A stretch of DNA of 64,000 bases from JAAYDI01 sp052034005 (GCA_052034005.1 JBPOJB010000023.1:124001-188000); one strand, 5' to 3'; positions 42,925 to 52,262 are shown, numbered from the stretch's first letter. A program made the numbers and translations. The notes: a model not told the origin generated them from the sequence alone.

Positions 42925-43918
42925 AGACCGCCGTCTGGGACGTGGACTGGCTGCCTTGTTGGGCAGCGCGAACGACACCCTGGGGTCGATCGACGGGCCG
43001 GACCGCCCGCTGACGGAGCCGGGGTCGCCGCCGGCCCCGCGCCCGGCCGGCGATGCGGCCGCCGCCCGTGGGCGCGAAGACGCCCTGCTTCGCCTGAACG
43101 TCTACGAGATCGATGACAACCCGTTCCAGCCGCGCCGCGACTTCGGGGACGCCGAGATCGCGTCGCTGGCCGAAAGCCTCAAGGAACATGACATGCTCCA
43201 ACCGGTGCTGGTCCGCCGGGTCGCCGGCCGGTACCAGCTGATCTCCGGCGAACGCCGCCTGCGCGCCGCGATCCGCGCCGGCTGGTCCACCATCCCGGCC
43301 CGGGTCCGCGCGGCCGACGACCGCCTGGTCGCCGAGCTGGCCATCGTCGAGAACCTCCAGCGCAAGGACCTCAACCCGATCGAGAAAGCGCTGTCCTTCA
43401 AGCGGTATCTGGACCAGCACCAGTGCACGCAGGAAGAGCTGGCCGGCCGCCTGAAGATCGACCGGTCCACCATCGCCAACCTGATGCGACTGCTCGAGCT
43501 GCCCGAGACGGTGATCGACGCCATCCGCGCCGAGCGGCTCACCGCCGGCCACGCCCGAGCCCTCCTGCCCCTGGGCGACGAACACCTCCAGGTGTCGTTC
43601 GCCCAGCAGATCCAGCAGGAGGCCTGGAGCGTGCGGGAGACCGAGCGACAAGTCCAGCAACGCATTGCGCAGGAAGACGGCGAGCCGCTGCGCGTCGTGG
43701 GCGCCGGCACCGGCGCCCGGACCGCGCGAACCTACAGCGACCATATTGCGTCTCTGGAACAGGAGTTTCGTGCGGCGCTGGGCACTCGGGTCGACATCCG
43801 CCGCAATTCCCGCGGCCGCGGGAAGCTGATCGTGCACTTCACCGGCCACGACGAGTTCGACCGACTGCGACGCCTGCTGACCGACACGCGGCCCGGCTCG
43901 CAGAGCGAAGCCGGATAA
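42917..43918 (+). CDS. parB: Chromosome-partitioning protein ParB
   Basis: CTP-dependent DNA clamp binding the adjacent parS sites. The N-terminal ParA-stimulating peptide is DRRLGRGLAALLGS. The CTPase/ParB domain contains NPFQPRRDF, LVRRVAGRYQLISGERRLRA (GERRxRA box) and the ENLQRKDLNPIE motif. A helix-turn-helix region follows (QEELAGRLKIDRSTIANLMRLL). The C-terminal dimerisation segment runs from about residue 270 (IASLEQEFRAALGTRVDIRR). The GTG start overlaps parA by eight bases, so translation is coupled. Confidence 0.97.
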   Translation: MSKDRRLGRGLAALLGSANDTLGSIDGPDRPLTEPGSPPAPRPAGDAAAARGREDALLRLNVYEIDDNPFQPRRDFGDAEIASLAESLKEHDMLQPVLVRRVAGRYQLISGERRLRAAIRAGWSTIPARVRAADDRLVAELAIVENLQRKDLNPIEKALSFKRYLDQHQCTQEELAGRLKIDRSTIANLMRLLELPETVIDAIRAERLTAGHARALLPLGDEHLQVSFAQQIQQEAWSVRETERQVQQRIAQEDGEPLRVVGAGTGARTARTYSDHIASLEQEFRAALGTRVDIRRNSRGRGKLIVHFTGHDEFDRLRRLLTDTRPGSQSEAG

Positions 43919-43973
43919 GTCGAACGGCCGCGGTCCGGCGCGCGGAGACCGGGGAAACCGGGCGCCGGCACCA

Positions 43974-44002
43974 TTGTCATCCCCCCGGACGCGGGCTAGC
44001 AT
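43974..44002 (+). promoter_or_regulatory. Predicted promoter of the tRNA-Pro gene
   Basis: TTGTCA (43974-43979, 5/6), a 17-base spacer and TAGCAT (43997-44002, 4/6). The predicted start near 44009 gives a leader of about 30 bases before the mature tRNA. Confidence 0.5.
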
Positions 44003-44039
44003 GGGGAACTTGCCCGCGTCGACCGGTTCAGCATCCATG

Positions 44040-44114
44040 CGGGGCGTAGCGCAGCCTGGTTAGCGCACCTGCTTTGGGAGCAGGGAGTCGCCAGTTCGAA
44101 TCTGGCCGCCCCGA
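44040..44114 (+). tRNA. tRNA-Pro (anticodon TGG)
   Basis: Complete cloverleaf: acceptor CGGGGCG (44040-44046) pairs with CGCCCCG (44107-44113), discriminator A at 44114. D-stem GCGC/GCGC, anticodon stem CCTGC/GCAGG with loop TTTGGGA, and T-arm GCCAG-TTCGAAT-CTGGC. The anticodon at 44075-44077 is TGG. The 5' C1 and acceptor composition resemble known bacterial tRNA-Pro. The CCA end is not encoded; CTC follows the discriminator. Confidence 0.95.
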
Positions 44115-44163
44115 CTCGATCCGTGGACATCCACCCCGTTCCCTCCAGCCGCCTAACCAAACG

Positions 44164-44193
44164 CGTGCCAACCGGCTGCCGGACTGGTACAAT
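44164..44193 (+). promoter_or_regulatory. Predicted extended -10 promoter of the 44255 gene
   Basis: TACAAT (44188-44193, 5/6) is preceded by the extended element TGG (44185-44187), and GTGCCA (44165-44170) sits at a 17-base distance. Transcription would begin near 44200. Confidence 0.4.
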
Positions 44194-44254
44194 ACCGCGC
44201 ATGAGGACAGGCAACGGGTAATCAGGCACGGCGGGCAGTGGGGGGCATCGGCAC

Positions 44255-45139
44255 ATGAAAACAAAGACGTTCGTAGCGTGGCTGGTCATTGGATTCTGCC
44301 TGGCCGGTCCCCGTCCATGCGGGTCTGCGGAGAACAAGACGCGGGCCAACGCGCCACCCAAGGCACAGGGCGGCGCGCAAGACCAGCCGCAACCGGCGGC
44401 CGGGGAGCCGCTGGAGGTTGAGTTCTTCGCGGCGATCAAGAGCGGCCAACTGCAGGTCGCGGTGGTGCCGCACAGCTACTCGGTCATGACGCTCCGCGCA
44501 CGCAACAACACCCCGCAGCCGCTCAAGGTCGCGTTGCCCAGTGCGTTCGCGGCGATCCCTACCGCGCGCCTGGTGGCCCAGCGGTCGCTGGCACAGCTCG
44601 GGCACCCGCCGAGCTTAGGCGATGGATACATCATCGACCCGAACGGTTCGCAGGGCCTGGCGGGCTCGATGTACGGCCCTTGGACGCAGATCGGGGCGGC
44701 GGGCGCGAGTCCGGCCGCCGCGTCGGATGCCGACCCGGCGGCGCAAGCGGGCGGTCCGGACGCGCCGCCGATCTGGCTCCTGGCACCGGGCCAGGTGATC
44801 CAAGGCCCGTTGCCCTGCTTCTGTCTCGAGTTTGGCAAACCCGACCCCAACCGTCGCATTCCGTATCAGCTGGTGGAATTGCGGGACTTGAACAACCTGC
44901 CGGCGGTGCAGGAGTTGCTGGATCGATTCGGCAAGGAGGGGCTTGATCAGCGGGTCGTTCAACTGGCCGCCTGGCATGTGGCCAATGGGGTGCCGTGGCA
45001 CGTCTTGGCGAAGATCAAGTACCCCCGGTCCACCGGCCGGGGCGGCAGCAACGTATCGCCGCAGGAGTTGATGGCCGCCAAGCAGCTCTCCGAGTCATTG
45101 CCGTCCTACGGCGCGTCGCCGAGCTTGGGGGATCGGTGA
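44255..45139 (+). CDS. Exported protein of unknown function, 294 aa
   Basis: Family not recognised. A signal peptide (TFVAWLVIGFCLAG) is followed by a charged Pro/Gln-rich spacer and a domain with beta-like strands (EVEFFAAIKSGQLQVAVV, YSVMTLRARNNTPQPLKVAL), suggesting an immunoglobulin-like sandwich. A Gly/Ala-rich insert interrupts it near residues 145-170. The C-terminal third is helical (LPAVQELLDRFGKEGLDQRV, and VQLAAWHVANGVPWHVLAK). SLGDG and SLGDR motifs occur in the middle and at the very end. It follows the tRNA-Pro gene and has its own predicted promoter. Confidence 0.75.
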   Translation: MKTKTFVAWLVIGFCLAGPRPCGSAENKTRANAPPKAQGGAQDQPQPAAGEPLEVEFFAAIKSGQLQVAVVPHSYSVMTLRARNNTPQPLKVALPSAFAAIPTARLVAQRSLAQLGHPPSLGDGYIIDPNGSQGLAGSMYGPWTQIGAAGASPAAASDADPAAQAGGPDAPPIWLLAPGQVIQGPLPCFCLEFGKPDPNRRIPYQLVELRDLNNLPAVQELLDRFGKEGLDQRVVQLAAWHVANGVPWHVLAKIKYPRSTGRGGSNVSPQELMAAKQLSESLPSYGASPSLGDR

Positions 45140-45184
45140 GCATGGGGCGCACGCGCCCTGGAATCGCGTCGGGTGCCTGCCCGG

Positions 45185-46441
45185 TCATTGGGTGTCGCTG
45201 GAGAACTCCGCCTCGAATTGGAGCATTGCGCACAGCGCATGCTGCACGTAGTCGACGCGGATCTCCAGCGCCCGCTCCTTGTCCGAAAGGTGTTCCGGCT
45301 GCCGATACTCGGGCAGGACGCGTGGGCAGCCGCCGGCCTGCGGTCCGTCGGTCAATTGGCAGCGGAGCAGAAACCGCATGCCCTCGTCGATCGATGCGCG
45401 GATCTCGGAGTGCGGCAATGGGGGCCGGTCCGGCAGAAATCGGAGTGCGGCCAGCAGTCCTTCGAGCCGCGTGGCGCTCGGGCAACTCCGGCCGTCATCG
45501 GTGAAGCAGCCGGCGATCTGCGAATCGCGCTGTGCCCGCTGCTCGCTCAACATGTCCGAGCAGATCTGCCGAGCGTGGTTGAGCACCGCGTCGCGCGACA
45601 TGGGCAACGTGTGGTCCGGTTCGAACGGCATCATCCGGGCGGTTGCCAGCAGGAACCAATGGTCGGGGAACGTCGGTCGACGCGCGGCGCCCCGCTGGGT
45701 GATACCCGAGAGCCCTTTGGCAGCCGTCTGCAACCACTGGGGCGCCGGGTCGAGCGTGTACAGCATCAGCAGTCCCAAGACCGCTTCGCCCGGATAGTAG
45801 TCCGAGGGCCGCAGGTCGCTCCGCCCCGTGTCCGGGAAATACTTCGAGTAGAAGGTTCCGTCCGGCTTCTGCATGAAGATGATGAATCGCCCGAGCGCCT
45901 GCAGTTGCTCGAGCGGCGTGGTGCCCGGCGCCACCTGCTCCACACTGACCAGCGCGGCCAGCGCGAGCCCGGCGCCGCCGAGCTTCGCGTGCGGCGGCTG
46001 GGCTTCGTCGGCCGGCGCGGGGAGCATCCAGACGGCGCACAGGCGCGGATTGCCGGCCACAGGACGCACGAACTCGCGTTGCAAGAACCGGGCACTGCGC
46101 CGCATCGCGGCTTCCACAGCCGGTTGCGTCGAACGCCGGCAGTATTGAGCCAGCGCATAGACGGCCCCCGCGTGCCGCACCTCGTTGTAGGCCGGCTCCA
46201 GTTCCACCGTCGGGTCCAGGTGCGTGCGGTATGTGAACTGCCCGCGCTCGTCGCATAGCCCGGCCAGGTACAACGCCGACCGGTCGATGGCGGCGGACAC
46301 GTCCGACACGCTCACCCGCACCGCATCCGGCGCAGGGCGCGAGGCGGACAATCCCGATGCGCCGCTGCACGCCGAGGCAGCGGCGCCCCCGACCACGGCC
46401 AGCAGACAGAATCCGATCAGGTCATGTCGACGTACGATCAT
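45185..46441 (-). CDS. Exported (alpha/alpha) toroid-like protein, 418 aa
   Basis: The N-terminal signal segment (GFCLLAVVGGAAASACSG) contains an ASAC sequence that might serve as a weak lipobox. The rest is dominated by repeated helix pairs with aromatic/Gly turns: YNEVRHAGAVYALAQY, KLGGAGLALAALVSVEQV, KPDGTFYSKYFP, YYPGEAVLGLLMLYTL. This pattern is characteristic of six-barrel (alpha/alpha) folds used by glycoside hydrolases and terpene cyclase-like proteins. No unambiguous catalytic acid can be assigned. It lies 72 bases downstream of der on the same strand. Confidence 0.78.
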   Translation of the reverse strand: MIVRRHDLIGFCLLAVVGGAAASACSGASGLSASRPAPDAVRVSVSDVSAAIDRSALYLAGLCDERGQFTYRTHLDPTVELEPAYNEVRHAGAVYALAQYCRRSTQPAVEAAMRRSARFLQREFVRPVAGNPRLCAVWMLPAPADEAQPPHAKLGGAGLALAALVSVEQVAPGTTPLEQLQALGRFIIFMQKPDGTFYSKYFPDTGRSDLRPSDYYPGEAVLGLLMLYTLDPAPQWLQTAAKGLSGITQRGAARRPTFPDHWFLLATARMMPFEPDHTLPMSRDAVLNHARQICSDMLSEQRAQRDSQIAGCFTDDGRSCPSATRLEGLLAALRFLPDRPPLPHSEIRASIDEGMRFLLRCQLTDGPQAGGCPRVLPEYRQPEHLSDKERALEIRVDYVQHALCAMLQFEAEFSSDTQ

Positions 46442-46513
46442 CGAGTATCCGAGCCTACGGGCGTGCCATACCCTGCCAACGGGCGGTTCGACAGGCTGGA
46501 AGCCTGCCCCACG

Positions 46514-47857
46514 TCAGAAGTCTACGTCATTGCGGTAGTCGTCGTCGCCGCGGCGATGCAGAAACAAGCGGATCGGCACTTCGCCGAACCGCAGCTGATC
46601 GCGCAGTACGCTCAGCAGATAGCGCCGGTAGTCGGGTGAGAATGCCTGGGGCGCGTTGCACATCAGCACGACGGTGGGCGGCTGCGTGGCGACCTGCGTG
46701 GCGTAGTAGATCTTCGGCCGCCGGTTCTTGTGCAATGGCGGCGGGTGTGATTCCAACGCGCGGCGCAACAGCCGGTTCAGGTCACCCGTGCCGACCCGCG
46801 CGCGCGACTGCTTGTAGAGCATGCGCGCATGGTTGAGCAGCGTACGCAGGTTCTTGCCCGTCTGGCCTGTGACGAACGCGATCGGCACGTACGAGAGCGT
46901 CGGGAAGGTGGCCCGCAGGTAGTCGGCCCAGTCGGCCGTCGGAGTCCGATCGACCACCAGATCCCACTTGTTGACCACCAGGATGCACGGCTTGTACTGC
47001 TGGACGATGTACTGGCAGAGTTGCCGGTCGACCTGGCTGATGGGTTCCGCCGCGTCGAACAGCATCAGCACGACATCGGCGCGGCGGACGCTGCGCTGGG
47101 CGCGCTGCATGCTGTAGAAATCCAGATCGGTCCGCACGCTCTTGGTCTTCCGCAGGCCCGGCGTATCGATGGCCAGGAACGATTTGCCATCCATCTCGAA
47201 CCGCACGTCCACGCTGTCGCGGGTCGTGCCCGGCACCTGGCTGACAATCATCCGCTCGGCCTGGATCAGCGTGTTGATCAGCGTGCTCTTGCCCACATTG
47301 CGGCGGCCCACGAGCGCGACTTTCATCTCCGGCTCGGCCAGCGGCTGCTCGTCCACCGCGGCCGGCAGCAGGTCGAGCAGGCGTTGGAGCAGGACATCCT
47401 TGTTGCGGTTCTGATGAGCGCTGACCTTGATCAGGTCCCGGCCTCCGAGCCGGTGGAACTCGTCGGCCTGGGCGTCCAGCTTCGGGTCGTCCGTCTTGTT
47501 GGCCAGGCAGAGCACCGGTTTGGCGACCCGCCTGAGCCGCTGGGATACTGCTTGATCCAACGGCGTGATTCCCGCGCGCGTGTCGACCACGAACAACAGC
47601 AGGTCGGCCGAGTCGATGGCCGCCGTGATCTGCGCCTCGACCTCGGCCGTCAGGTGGTCTACGTCCTCCAGGCCGATCCCGCCCGTATCGGTCAACTCGA
47701 AATAGCGATCGCCCCACTGGATCAGGTGCGACAGCCGGTCGCGCGTCACGCCCGCCATATCGTCCACAATGGCCAGACGCCGTCCCGCCAGCCAGTTGAA
47801 AATGCTGGATTTCCCGACGTTGGGCCGGCCGACGATAGCAACTTGCGGAACCGCCAT
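46514..47857 (-). CDS. der: Ribosome-associated GTPase Der (EngA)
   Basis: Double-GTPase needed for 50S ribosomal subunit maturation. First G domain: GRPNVGKSSIFN, DTGGIG and LANKTD. Second G domain: GRRNVGKSTLIN, DTPGL and VVNKWD. A C-terminal KH-like domain follows (VPIAFVTGQTGKNLRTLL onward) ending in HRRGDDDYRNDVDF. The 447-residue length is standard. It is divergent from the uracil-DNA glycosylase gene across 81 bases, which must carry both promoters. Confidence 0.97.
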   Translation of the reverse strand: MAVPQVAIVGRPNVGKSSIFNWLAGRRLAIVDDMAGVTRDRLSHLIQWGDRYFELTDTGGIGLEDVDHLTAEVEAQITAAIDSADLLLFVVDTRAGITPLDQAVSQRLRRVAKPVLCLANKTDDPKLDAQADEFHRLGGRDLIKVSAHQNRNKDVLLQRLLDLLPAAVDEQPLAEPEMKVALVGRRNVGKSTLINTLIQAERMIVSQVPGTTRDSVDVRFEMDGKSFLAIDTPGLRKTKSVRTDLDFYSMQRAQRSVRRADVVLMLFDAAEPISQVDRQLCQYIVQQYKPCILVVNKWDLVVDRTPTADWADYLRATFPTLSYVPIAFVTGQTGKNLRTLLNHARMLYKQSRARVGTGDLNRLLRRALESHPPPLHKNRRPKIYYATQVATQPPTVVLMCNAPQAFSPDYRRYLLSVLRDQLRFGEVPIRLFLHRRGDDDYRNDVDF

Positions 47858-47938
47858 GGTTTCCCCATGATAGTGAACACCGATTCTCCACGACAGTCAG
47901 TCGTCCCCAAACGTCCTGAGGAAAGGCGCAACGGGCTC

Positions 47939-48775
47939 ATGGATACGGCAACGGCTCAGCAATTGCGGCGGCTGCTGGTGCAGCGGCTCGAGAGTCTGCG
48001 GATGGCGGGCGTGCGGGATCTGCCGCGGCCGGGGCGGAGGCCGGCGCGGGCCGAGCCGGTCGTGGCGCCGGCGGGGACCGGTGCCGCCGCGGCCCCCGCA
48101 TCCGGCGGCATCCACCCGGCAACCGGCGCAGCTCGCGCCCAGCCACTGCTCTCGGGCGACGGTGGTGCCGCGACGAACCGGGCTGACCTGTCACGTGACC
48201 AGCGCATCGAAGCGCTGGACCAACTACGCGGCGACGTCGCGCGCTGCCGGCGCTGCAGCGAGCTGGCCGCCACGCGCACGCAGACCGTCTTCGGCGTGGG
48301 CAATCCACAGGCCCGCCTGGTGTTTCTCGGCGAGGCGCCGGGCTCCGATGAAGACCGGCAGGGCGAACCCTTCGTGGGTCGTGCCGGAGAACTGCTCAAC
48401 AAGATCCTGGGCGCCTGCACGCTGCGGCGCGAGGATGTGTACATCCTGAACATCCTGAAGTGCCGTCCGCCGGGCAACCGCACGCCCACTGCGCAGGAAG
48501 CCGCCAACTGCCGGGAGTACCTGCTGGGCCAATTGGCGATCATCCGGCCGGAGTACCTGTGCTGCCTGGGCGCGGTCGCGGCCCAGAACCTGCTGGAGAC
48601 CACGGCTCCCATCGGGCAGCTCCGCGGCCGGTTTCACCGCTTCCAGCAGATCAAGGTCCTGGCGACCTACCATCCGGCCTACCTGCTCCGCAACCCCAGC
48701 GCGAAACGGGCCGTCTGGGACGATCTCCAGATGCTGCTGGCCGACATGGGCATCCAACTGCCCACCCCGCGCTGA
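47939..48775 (+). CDS. Family 4 uracil-DNA glycosylase, 278 aa
   Basis: Fe-S type uracil-DNA glycosylase removing uracil from deaminated DNA. Four cluster cysteines are visible: RCRRCSELAATR supplies two, ILKCRPPGNRTP one and AANCREYL one. Motif A is FLGEAPGSDEDRQGEPFVGRAG and motif B is TYHPAYLLRNPSAK. The core domain starts at about residue 85; the preceding Ala/Pro/Arg-rich stretch is a long linker uncommon in the shortest thermophilic enzymes. ATG at 47939 is the likely start; frame-open sequence upstream is antisense to der. Confidence 0.94.
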   Translation: MDTATAQQLRRLLVQRLESLRMAGVRDLPRPGRRPARAEPVVAPAGTGAAAAPASGGIHPATGAARAQPLLSGDGGAATNRADLSRDQRIEALDQLRGDVARCRRCSELAATRTQTVFGVGNPQARLVFLGEAPGSDEDRQGEPFVGRAGELLNKILGACTLRREDVYILNILKCRPPGNRTPTAQEAANCREYLLGQLAIIRPEYLCCLGAVAAQNLLETTAPIGQLRGRFHRFQQIKVLATYHPAYLLRNPSAKRAVWDDLQMLLADMGIQLPTPR

Positions 48776-48817
48776 TCCGCGACCGCCGAACCGGCCCGCG
48801 ACCGGCACCAACGTCAA

Positions 48818-48847
48818 CCGCCTCGGTTCGCAAGCGAACCGAGGCGG
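48818..48847. terminator. Bidirectional hairpin between convergent genes
   Basis: A perfect 14-bp inverted repeat, CCGCCTCGGTTCGC, 2 bases, then GCGAACCGAGGCGG. It lies between the uracil-DNA glycosylase stop (48775) and the BBP7 stop (48884). No T-tract follows on either strand, so it may be a bidirectional terminator of the hairpin-only kind or an RNA end stabiliser. Confidence 0.65.
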
Positions 48848-48883
48848 CCAGACGAATCGTCCGATGTCATTCCAGGCGTGGGG

Positions 48884-50209
48884 TTAGTACTCGAACACGA
48901 CGCCCAGGTTGAGCCCTTGTACCCACATGTCGCTGTGGCCGTTGAGCACTTCAGGCCGGGCAGGACCGATTGGCACACCGCCGTTGACCGGCCACTGGGT
49001 CGTGTTGATCACCCTGTCGATCTGCTGGCCGGTGCGCGCCACGTCGGTGATCCACAGGAGCGAGTAGCCCAGCGCCAGACTGAGACGCTCGCTGAAATGG
49101 TAGCGGACACCCAGGTTGAGTTCGGGGATCAACGCGAACTCGTCCCAGCTGGTCGTGCCCCTGTTGGACTGCACCGCCAACACGCCGGCGGCGCCCACCG
49201 TCGGATCGGAATAGGGCATGTCGATGATGGTCAGGCCGTCAATCAAAGCGGTCTGGTGCATGTTGCCGATCGCGAGCTTGGTCAGGACGTTGAAGTCCCA
49301 ACAGCCGCGCCGAAACAGCGTGTCAAGCCCGATCTCGCCGCCATGGAAGTCGTTCTCGACCCCGAATACGTCCAGGACGTCGAACGTCGTCCCCACCGGG
49401 ACCAGTCCGCCCGGATCGATCGACACGATAGACTCGTAGATCGACAGGGCCTCGCGGAACCGCACGTACCGATAGCCGCCCACCAGGTCGATGCGGCGGC
49501 AGCAGTCGTCGCTCAGGTTGCGCCGCAGCAGCACCGACACCGAGTTCAGGTCGCTCTCTGTGACCGTCTCGATGCTGCCCTCAACCACGTTCGGGAAGGC
49601 CACCAACTGAGCGTTCTCGAGGCCCAGCCCGATATCGTAAAACGGGCGGCCCAGGATCGAATAGGTGTTCGAATCGCCGTAGAAATTCCCGGAGTTGGCG
49701 CCGTCACCCACATTGAACCAGGTGGCCTCCACACCCGTGTACTGGCATGGATCGAGCCAACGGCCGAGCGTGATCCGCACTCCGGGCCGGTAGTTGTCGT
49801 CGATGCCCCTGCCGCCCACGAGAACGTCCGCGCCGGGGACCACGGCCGCGTCAGGTCGCGGCGTGCCGTCCGGGCTCGTCGCCACCAGGGGCGGAGCGGG
49901 GTTCCCCTTGAGCCACCAGATGAGCAGGTCGGCCTCGCCGTACCACACAGGAGCACAACAGGCACTGCTACAGGACGCGCTGCGCGAAGAGTACGCCGGC
50001 GCAGCCACCTCGCCATCGTCCTCCCACAACCGCATGGCGGCCGAACCGCTGGAGGAAGGCAAGCGAAGTGCCGGTGCCGTCGCCGTGCCATACGCGTCGG
50101 TGACCGTCGACGACGCTGGCTTGGCTGCCAGTGCGCTCTGCGCCAGAATCAGAACCCCAACGGCGACCAGCGCGAGAACGCGATAGGTGCTGCCATTCGT
50201 GACACTCAT
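48884..50209 (-). CDS. BBP7 family outer-membrane beta-barrel protein, second copy, 441 aa
   Basis: Signal peptide (VLALVAVGVLILAQSALA), linker, then a barrel starting WYGEADLLIWWLKGNPAPPL, the counterpart of SFEFLLWWRQNQPMPAL in the copy at 4234-5631. Shared landmarks include RITLGRWLDPCQ, SILGRPFYDIGL, RIDLVGGYRYVR and FNVLTKLAIGNMHQ. The C-terminus MWVQGLNLGVVFEY ends with Tyr, as expected for barrel insertion. A CCSSACCAP-like cysteine cluster lies just before the barrel. Two 11-bp direct repeats occur upstream of the start. GGAGGGG precedes the ATG. Function unknown. Confidence 0.86.
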   Translation of the reverse strand: MSVTNGSTYRVLALVAVGVLILAQSALAAKPASSTVTDAYGTATAPALRLPSSSGSAAMRLWEDDGEVAAPAYSSRSASCSSACCAPVWYGEADLLIWWLKGNPAPPLVATSPDGTPRPDAAVVPGADVLVGGRGIDDNYRPGVRITLGRWLDPCQYTGVEATWFNVGDGANSGNFYGDSNTYSILGRPFYDIGLGLENAQLVAFPNVVEGSIETVTESDLNSVSVLLRRNLSDDCCRRIDLVGGYRYVRFREALSIYESIVSIDPGGLVPVGTTFDVLDVFGVENDFHGGEIGLDTLFRRGCWDFNVLTKLAIGNMHQTALIDGLTIIDMPYSDPTVGAAGVLAVQSNRGTTSWDEFALIPELNLGVRYHFSERLSLALGYSLLWITDVARTGQQIDRVINTTQWPVNGGVPIGPARPEVLNGHSDMWVQGLNLGVVFEY

Positions 50210-50232
50210 CTCTTCCCCTCCTCGTGTCCGAC

Positions 50233-50265
50233 GTTATCGGGATTTGTATCCGGTGTTATCGGGAT
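50233..50265 (-). promoter_or_regulatory. Paired 11-bp direct repeats upstream of the second BBP7 gene
   Basis: GTTATCGGGAT (read on the plus strand) occurs at 50233-50243 and again at 50255-50265, a distance of 22 bases or about two helical turns. They lie 24 bases before the BBP7 start codon at 50209. A dimeric regulator binding one DNA face is a reasonable inference. Confidence 0.4.
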
Positions 50266-50505
50266 GAACTCTCCACACGTTCACCCAGAATCCGGGTAAC
50301 TCGTCAGATCGGCCCGTGATCATCCGTCACAAGCCGCAGAATCGGCAAAGCCCTCACAAGCTGAACGCGACGCTGTATTCCGTCTGTTTTACGCAAACAT
50401 CCTGTCATGAAGCGCCCCAGGGCTGGACAACGCCGGGGCCGTGCCGCAACTTGATGCTGGCGACGGCTGGCAACCCTGGGTCACTCTATCGAGGAACCGA
50501 GTGCG

Positions 50506-52182
50506 ATGCGTCTTTCCTGGCCCGATTACGGGGTGTTGCTCAGTTACTTCGCCGTGATGGTCTCCCTGGGTGTCTATGGGGCGCGACGAGGGCGGTCGGA
50601 TGACGAGTACTTCCTGGTCGGGCGCCGCATGCCGTGGCTGGCCGTCGGCATCAGCGTGGTCGGCTCCATGATCTCCAGCATCACCTATTTGGCGGAGCCG
50701 GGTGAGGTTTGGAAATCGGGCATCACGTATGCGACGGGCAAACTGCTGGGCATTCCGTTCGAGATGCTCTTCGTCGGGGGGTGCTGCATTCCGTTCCTGA
50801 TGCGGTTCCGGTTCACGAGCGTGTACGAATACCTGGAACACCGTTTCGGTCGCCCGACGCGACGATTCGGCGCAGCCCTGTTCGTCGTGATGATGGTGCT
50901 TTGGATGGGGTTCGTGGTGCTGGTACTGTCGCAAATCGTACACCGACTCTGCGGTGTGCCTTTGTGGGCGGTCATCTTCACGGTGGGGACCGTCACGACC
51001 CTGTACACGGTGCTGGGCGGCCTGCGGATGGTGATTTGGGCCGACGTCGTTCAGGTAAGCATTCTGGTGGCGGGCGCCGCCGGGACGATCCTCTACATTG
51101 CGTGGGCGGTCGGCGGGACACCCGTCGACTGGATCGCATCGGCCGAATCCCAATTGCGGACCGGCGGTCGGCCGACGGCCATTGGGCTGTTCAGCTGGGA
51201 CCCCACAGTGCGTGCGACGGTCGTCAGCGCGGCCATCTACATGGCCGTCTGGCATGTGTGTATCCACTCATCCAGCCAGACGGCCGTCCAGCGTTACTTC
51301 AGCACGCGCGACGTACGGGCCGCGCGGCGCAGTTTCCTGGCCGGTTCGGTCGTGTATGTGGGGGTCAGCCTGATGTTGCTCCACGTCGGTCTGGCCGTGG
51401 TGCACTACTACGTTTCGACCGGTCAGCCGATTGACGCAGGGTTGGATCCGGCGACGGAACACGACTTGATCTTTCCCACGTTCGCGCTGTATCACCTGCC
51501 CGCAGGCGCCGGCGGTGCAATGCTGGCCGCGCTGCTGTCGGCGGCCATGTCCACCGTCGACGCCGGGTTGGGTTCGCTGGCCACCGTGGTATCCCTGGAA
51601 TGGCGTGCCCACCGCGACCACCGCGACAGGGGGCCTCTCGCGAACGCGGAAGCCGGCCCGTCGGCTGGTCCGCCTGACCCGCACACCGCCGAACACGTTC
51701 GGTTGGCCATGGCCATGACGGTGGCCGCCGGAGCTCTCGTCATCGGCACAGCGCTGCTGCTGCAACAGATGCCGCCGCATTGGGGCATCTTCGAAGCCAT
51801 CCCGCGCACCTTCAACGCGGTGATCGGCCCGCTCGGAGGACTGTTCCTGGTCGCGATCTTCTGCCCGTGCGTGCGACAGGGGGCTGCGATCGCCGCCACC
51901 CTGTGCGGATTGCTCGTCAGCGGCGTGTTGGGCTACTTTCATCAGCTCAGCACACTCCTCCAATCATGGGGCATGCTCCGGGAAACCTGGCCCGACATCA
52001 GCTTCACCTGGATCGTGCCCTGTGCACTGCTGGCCACCGTCCTGGCCGCGCCGATCCTGTGCCTGGGCGATCCGTCGCCCTGCCGCGACCTGTCGGGACT
52101 CACTTGGTGGACCCGCTCGCCCTCGCGCCGCACACCCTCGCGGCCTCCCACAAACTCCCTTGACACCCGCGGCACTTCCTGA
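50506..52182 (+). CDS. Sodium:solute symporter family (SSS) transporter, 558 aa
   Basis: Polytopic inner-membrane transporter with about 13 predicted helices. The N-terminal DYGVLLSYFAVMVSLGVYGARR, RRMPWLAVGISVVGSMISSITYLAEPG (the GxS...S core of helix 2) and GGLRMVIWADVVQ (helix 5-6 loop) follow the SSS pattern. SSSQTAVQRYFSTRDVRAAR is another SSS hallmark (QRY). The substrate (sugar, amino acid, sialic acid or carboxylate) cannot be assigned. A hydrophilic, His-rich loop near residues 365-390 is longer than usual. It is followed by a lipoprotein gene after 80 bases. Confidence 0.9.
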   Translation: MRLSWPDYGVLLSYFAVMVSLGVYGARRGRSDDEYFLVGRRMPWLAVGISVVGSMISSITYLAEPGEVWKSGITYATGKLLGIPFEMLFVGGCCIPFLMRFRFTSVYEYLEHRFGRPTRRFGAALFVVMMVLWMGFVVLVLSQIVHRLCGVPLWAVIFTVGTVTTLYTVLGGLRMVIWADVVQVSILVAGAAGTILYIAWAVGGTPVDWIASAESQLRTGGRPTAIGLFSWDPTVRATVVSAAIYMAVWHVCIHSSSQTAVQRYFSTRDVRAARRSFLAGSVVYVGVSLMLLHVGLAVVHYYVSTGQPIDAGLDPATEHDLIFPTFALYHLPAGAGGAMLAALLSAAMSTVDAGLGSLATVVSLEWRAHRDHRDRGPLANAEAGPSAGPPDPHTAEHVRLAMAMTVAAGALVIGTALLLQQMPPHWGIFEAIPRTFNAVIGPLGGLFLVAIFCPCVRQGAAIAATLCGLLVSGVLGYFHQLSTLLQSWGMLRETWPDISFTWIVPCALLATVLAAPILCLGDPSPCRDLSGLTWWTRSPSRRTPSRPPTNSLDTRGTS

Positions 52183-52262
52183 GACACTTCGCCACCCAAA
52201 CAAGCAAGGCTTCGTGCCGCGCTGCCCAGACAGCTCGCATTGAGTAAGGGATTCCAAAGGCG

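Noticed and set aside
46829..47938. 370-codon upstream extension of the uracil-DNA glycosylase frame
   Set aside because: It is antisense to der and has no protein-like composition; the true start is the ATG at 47939.
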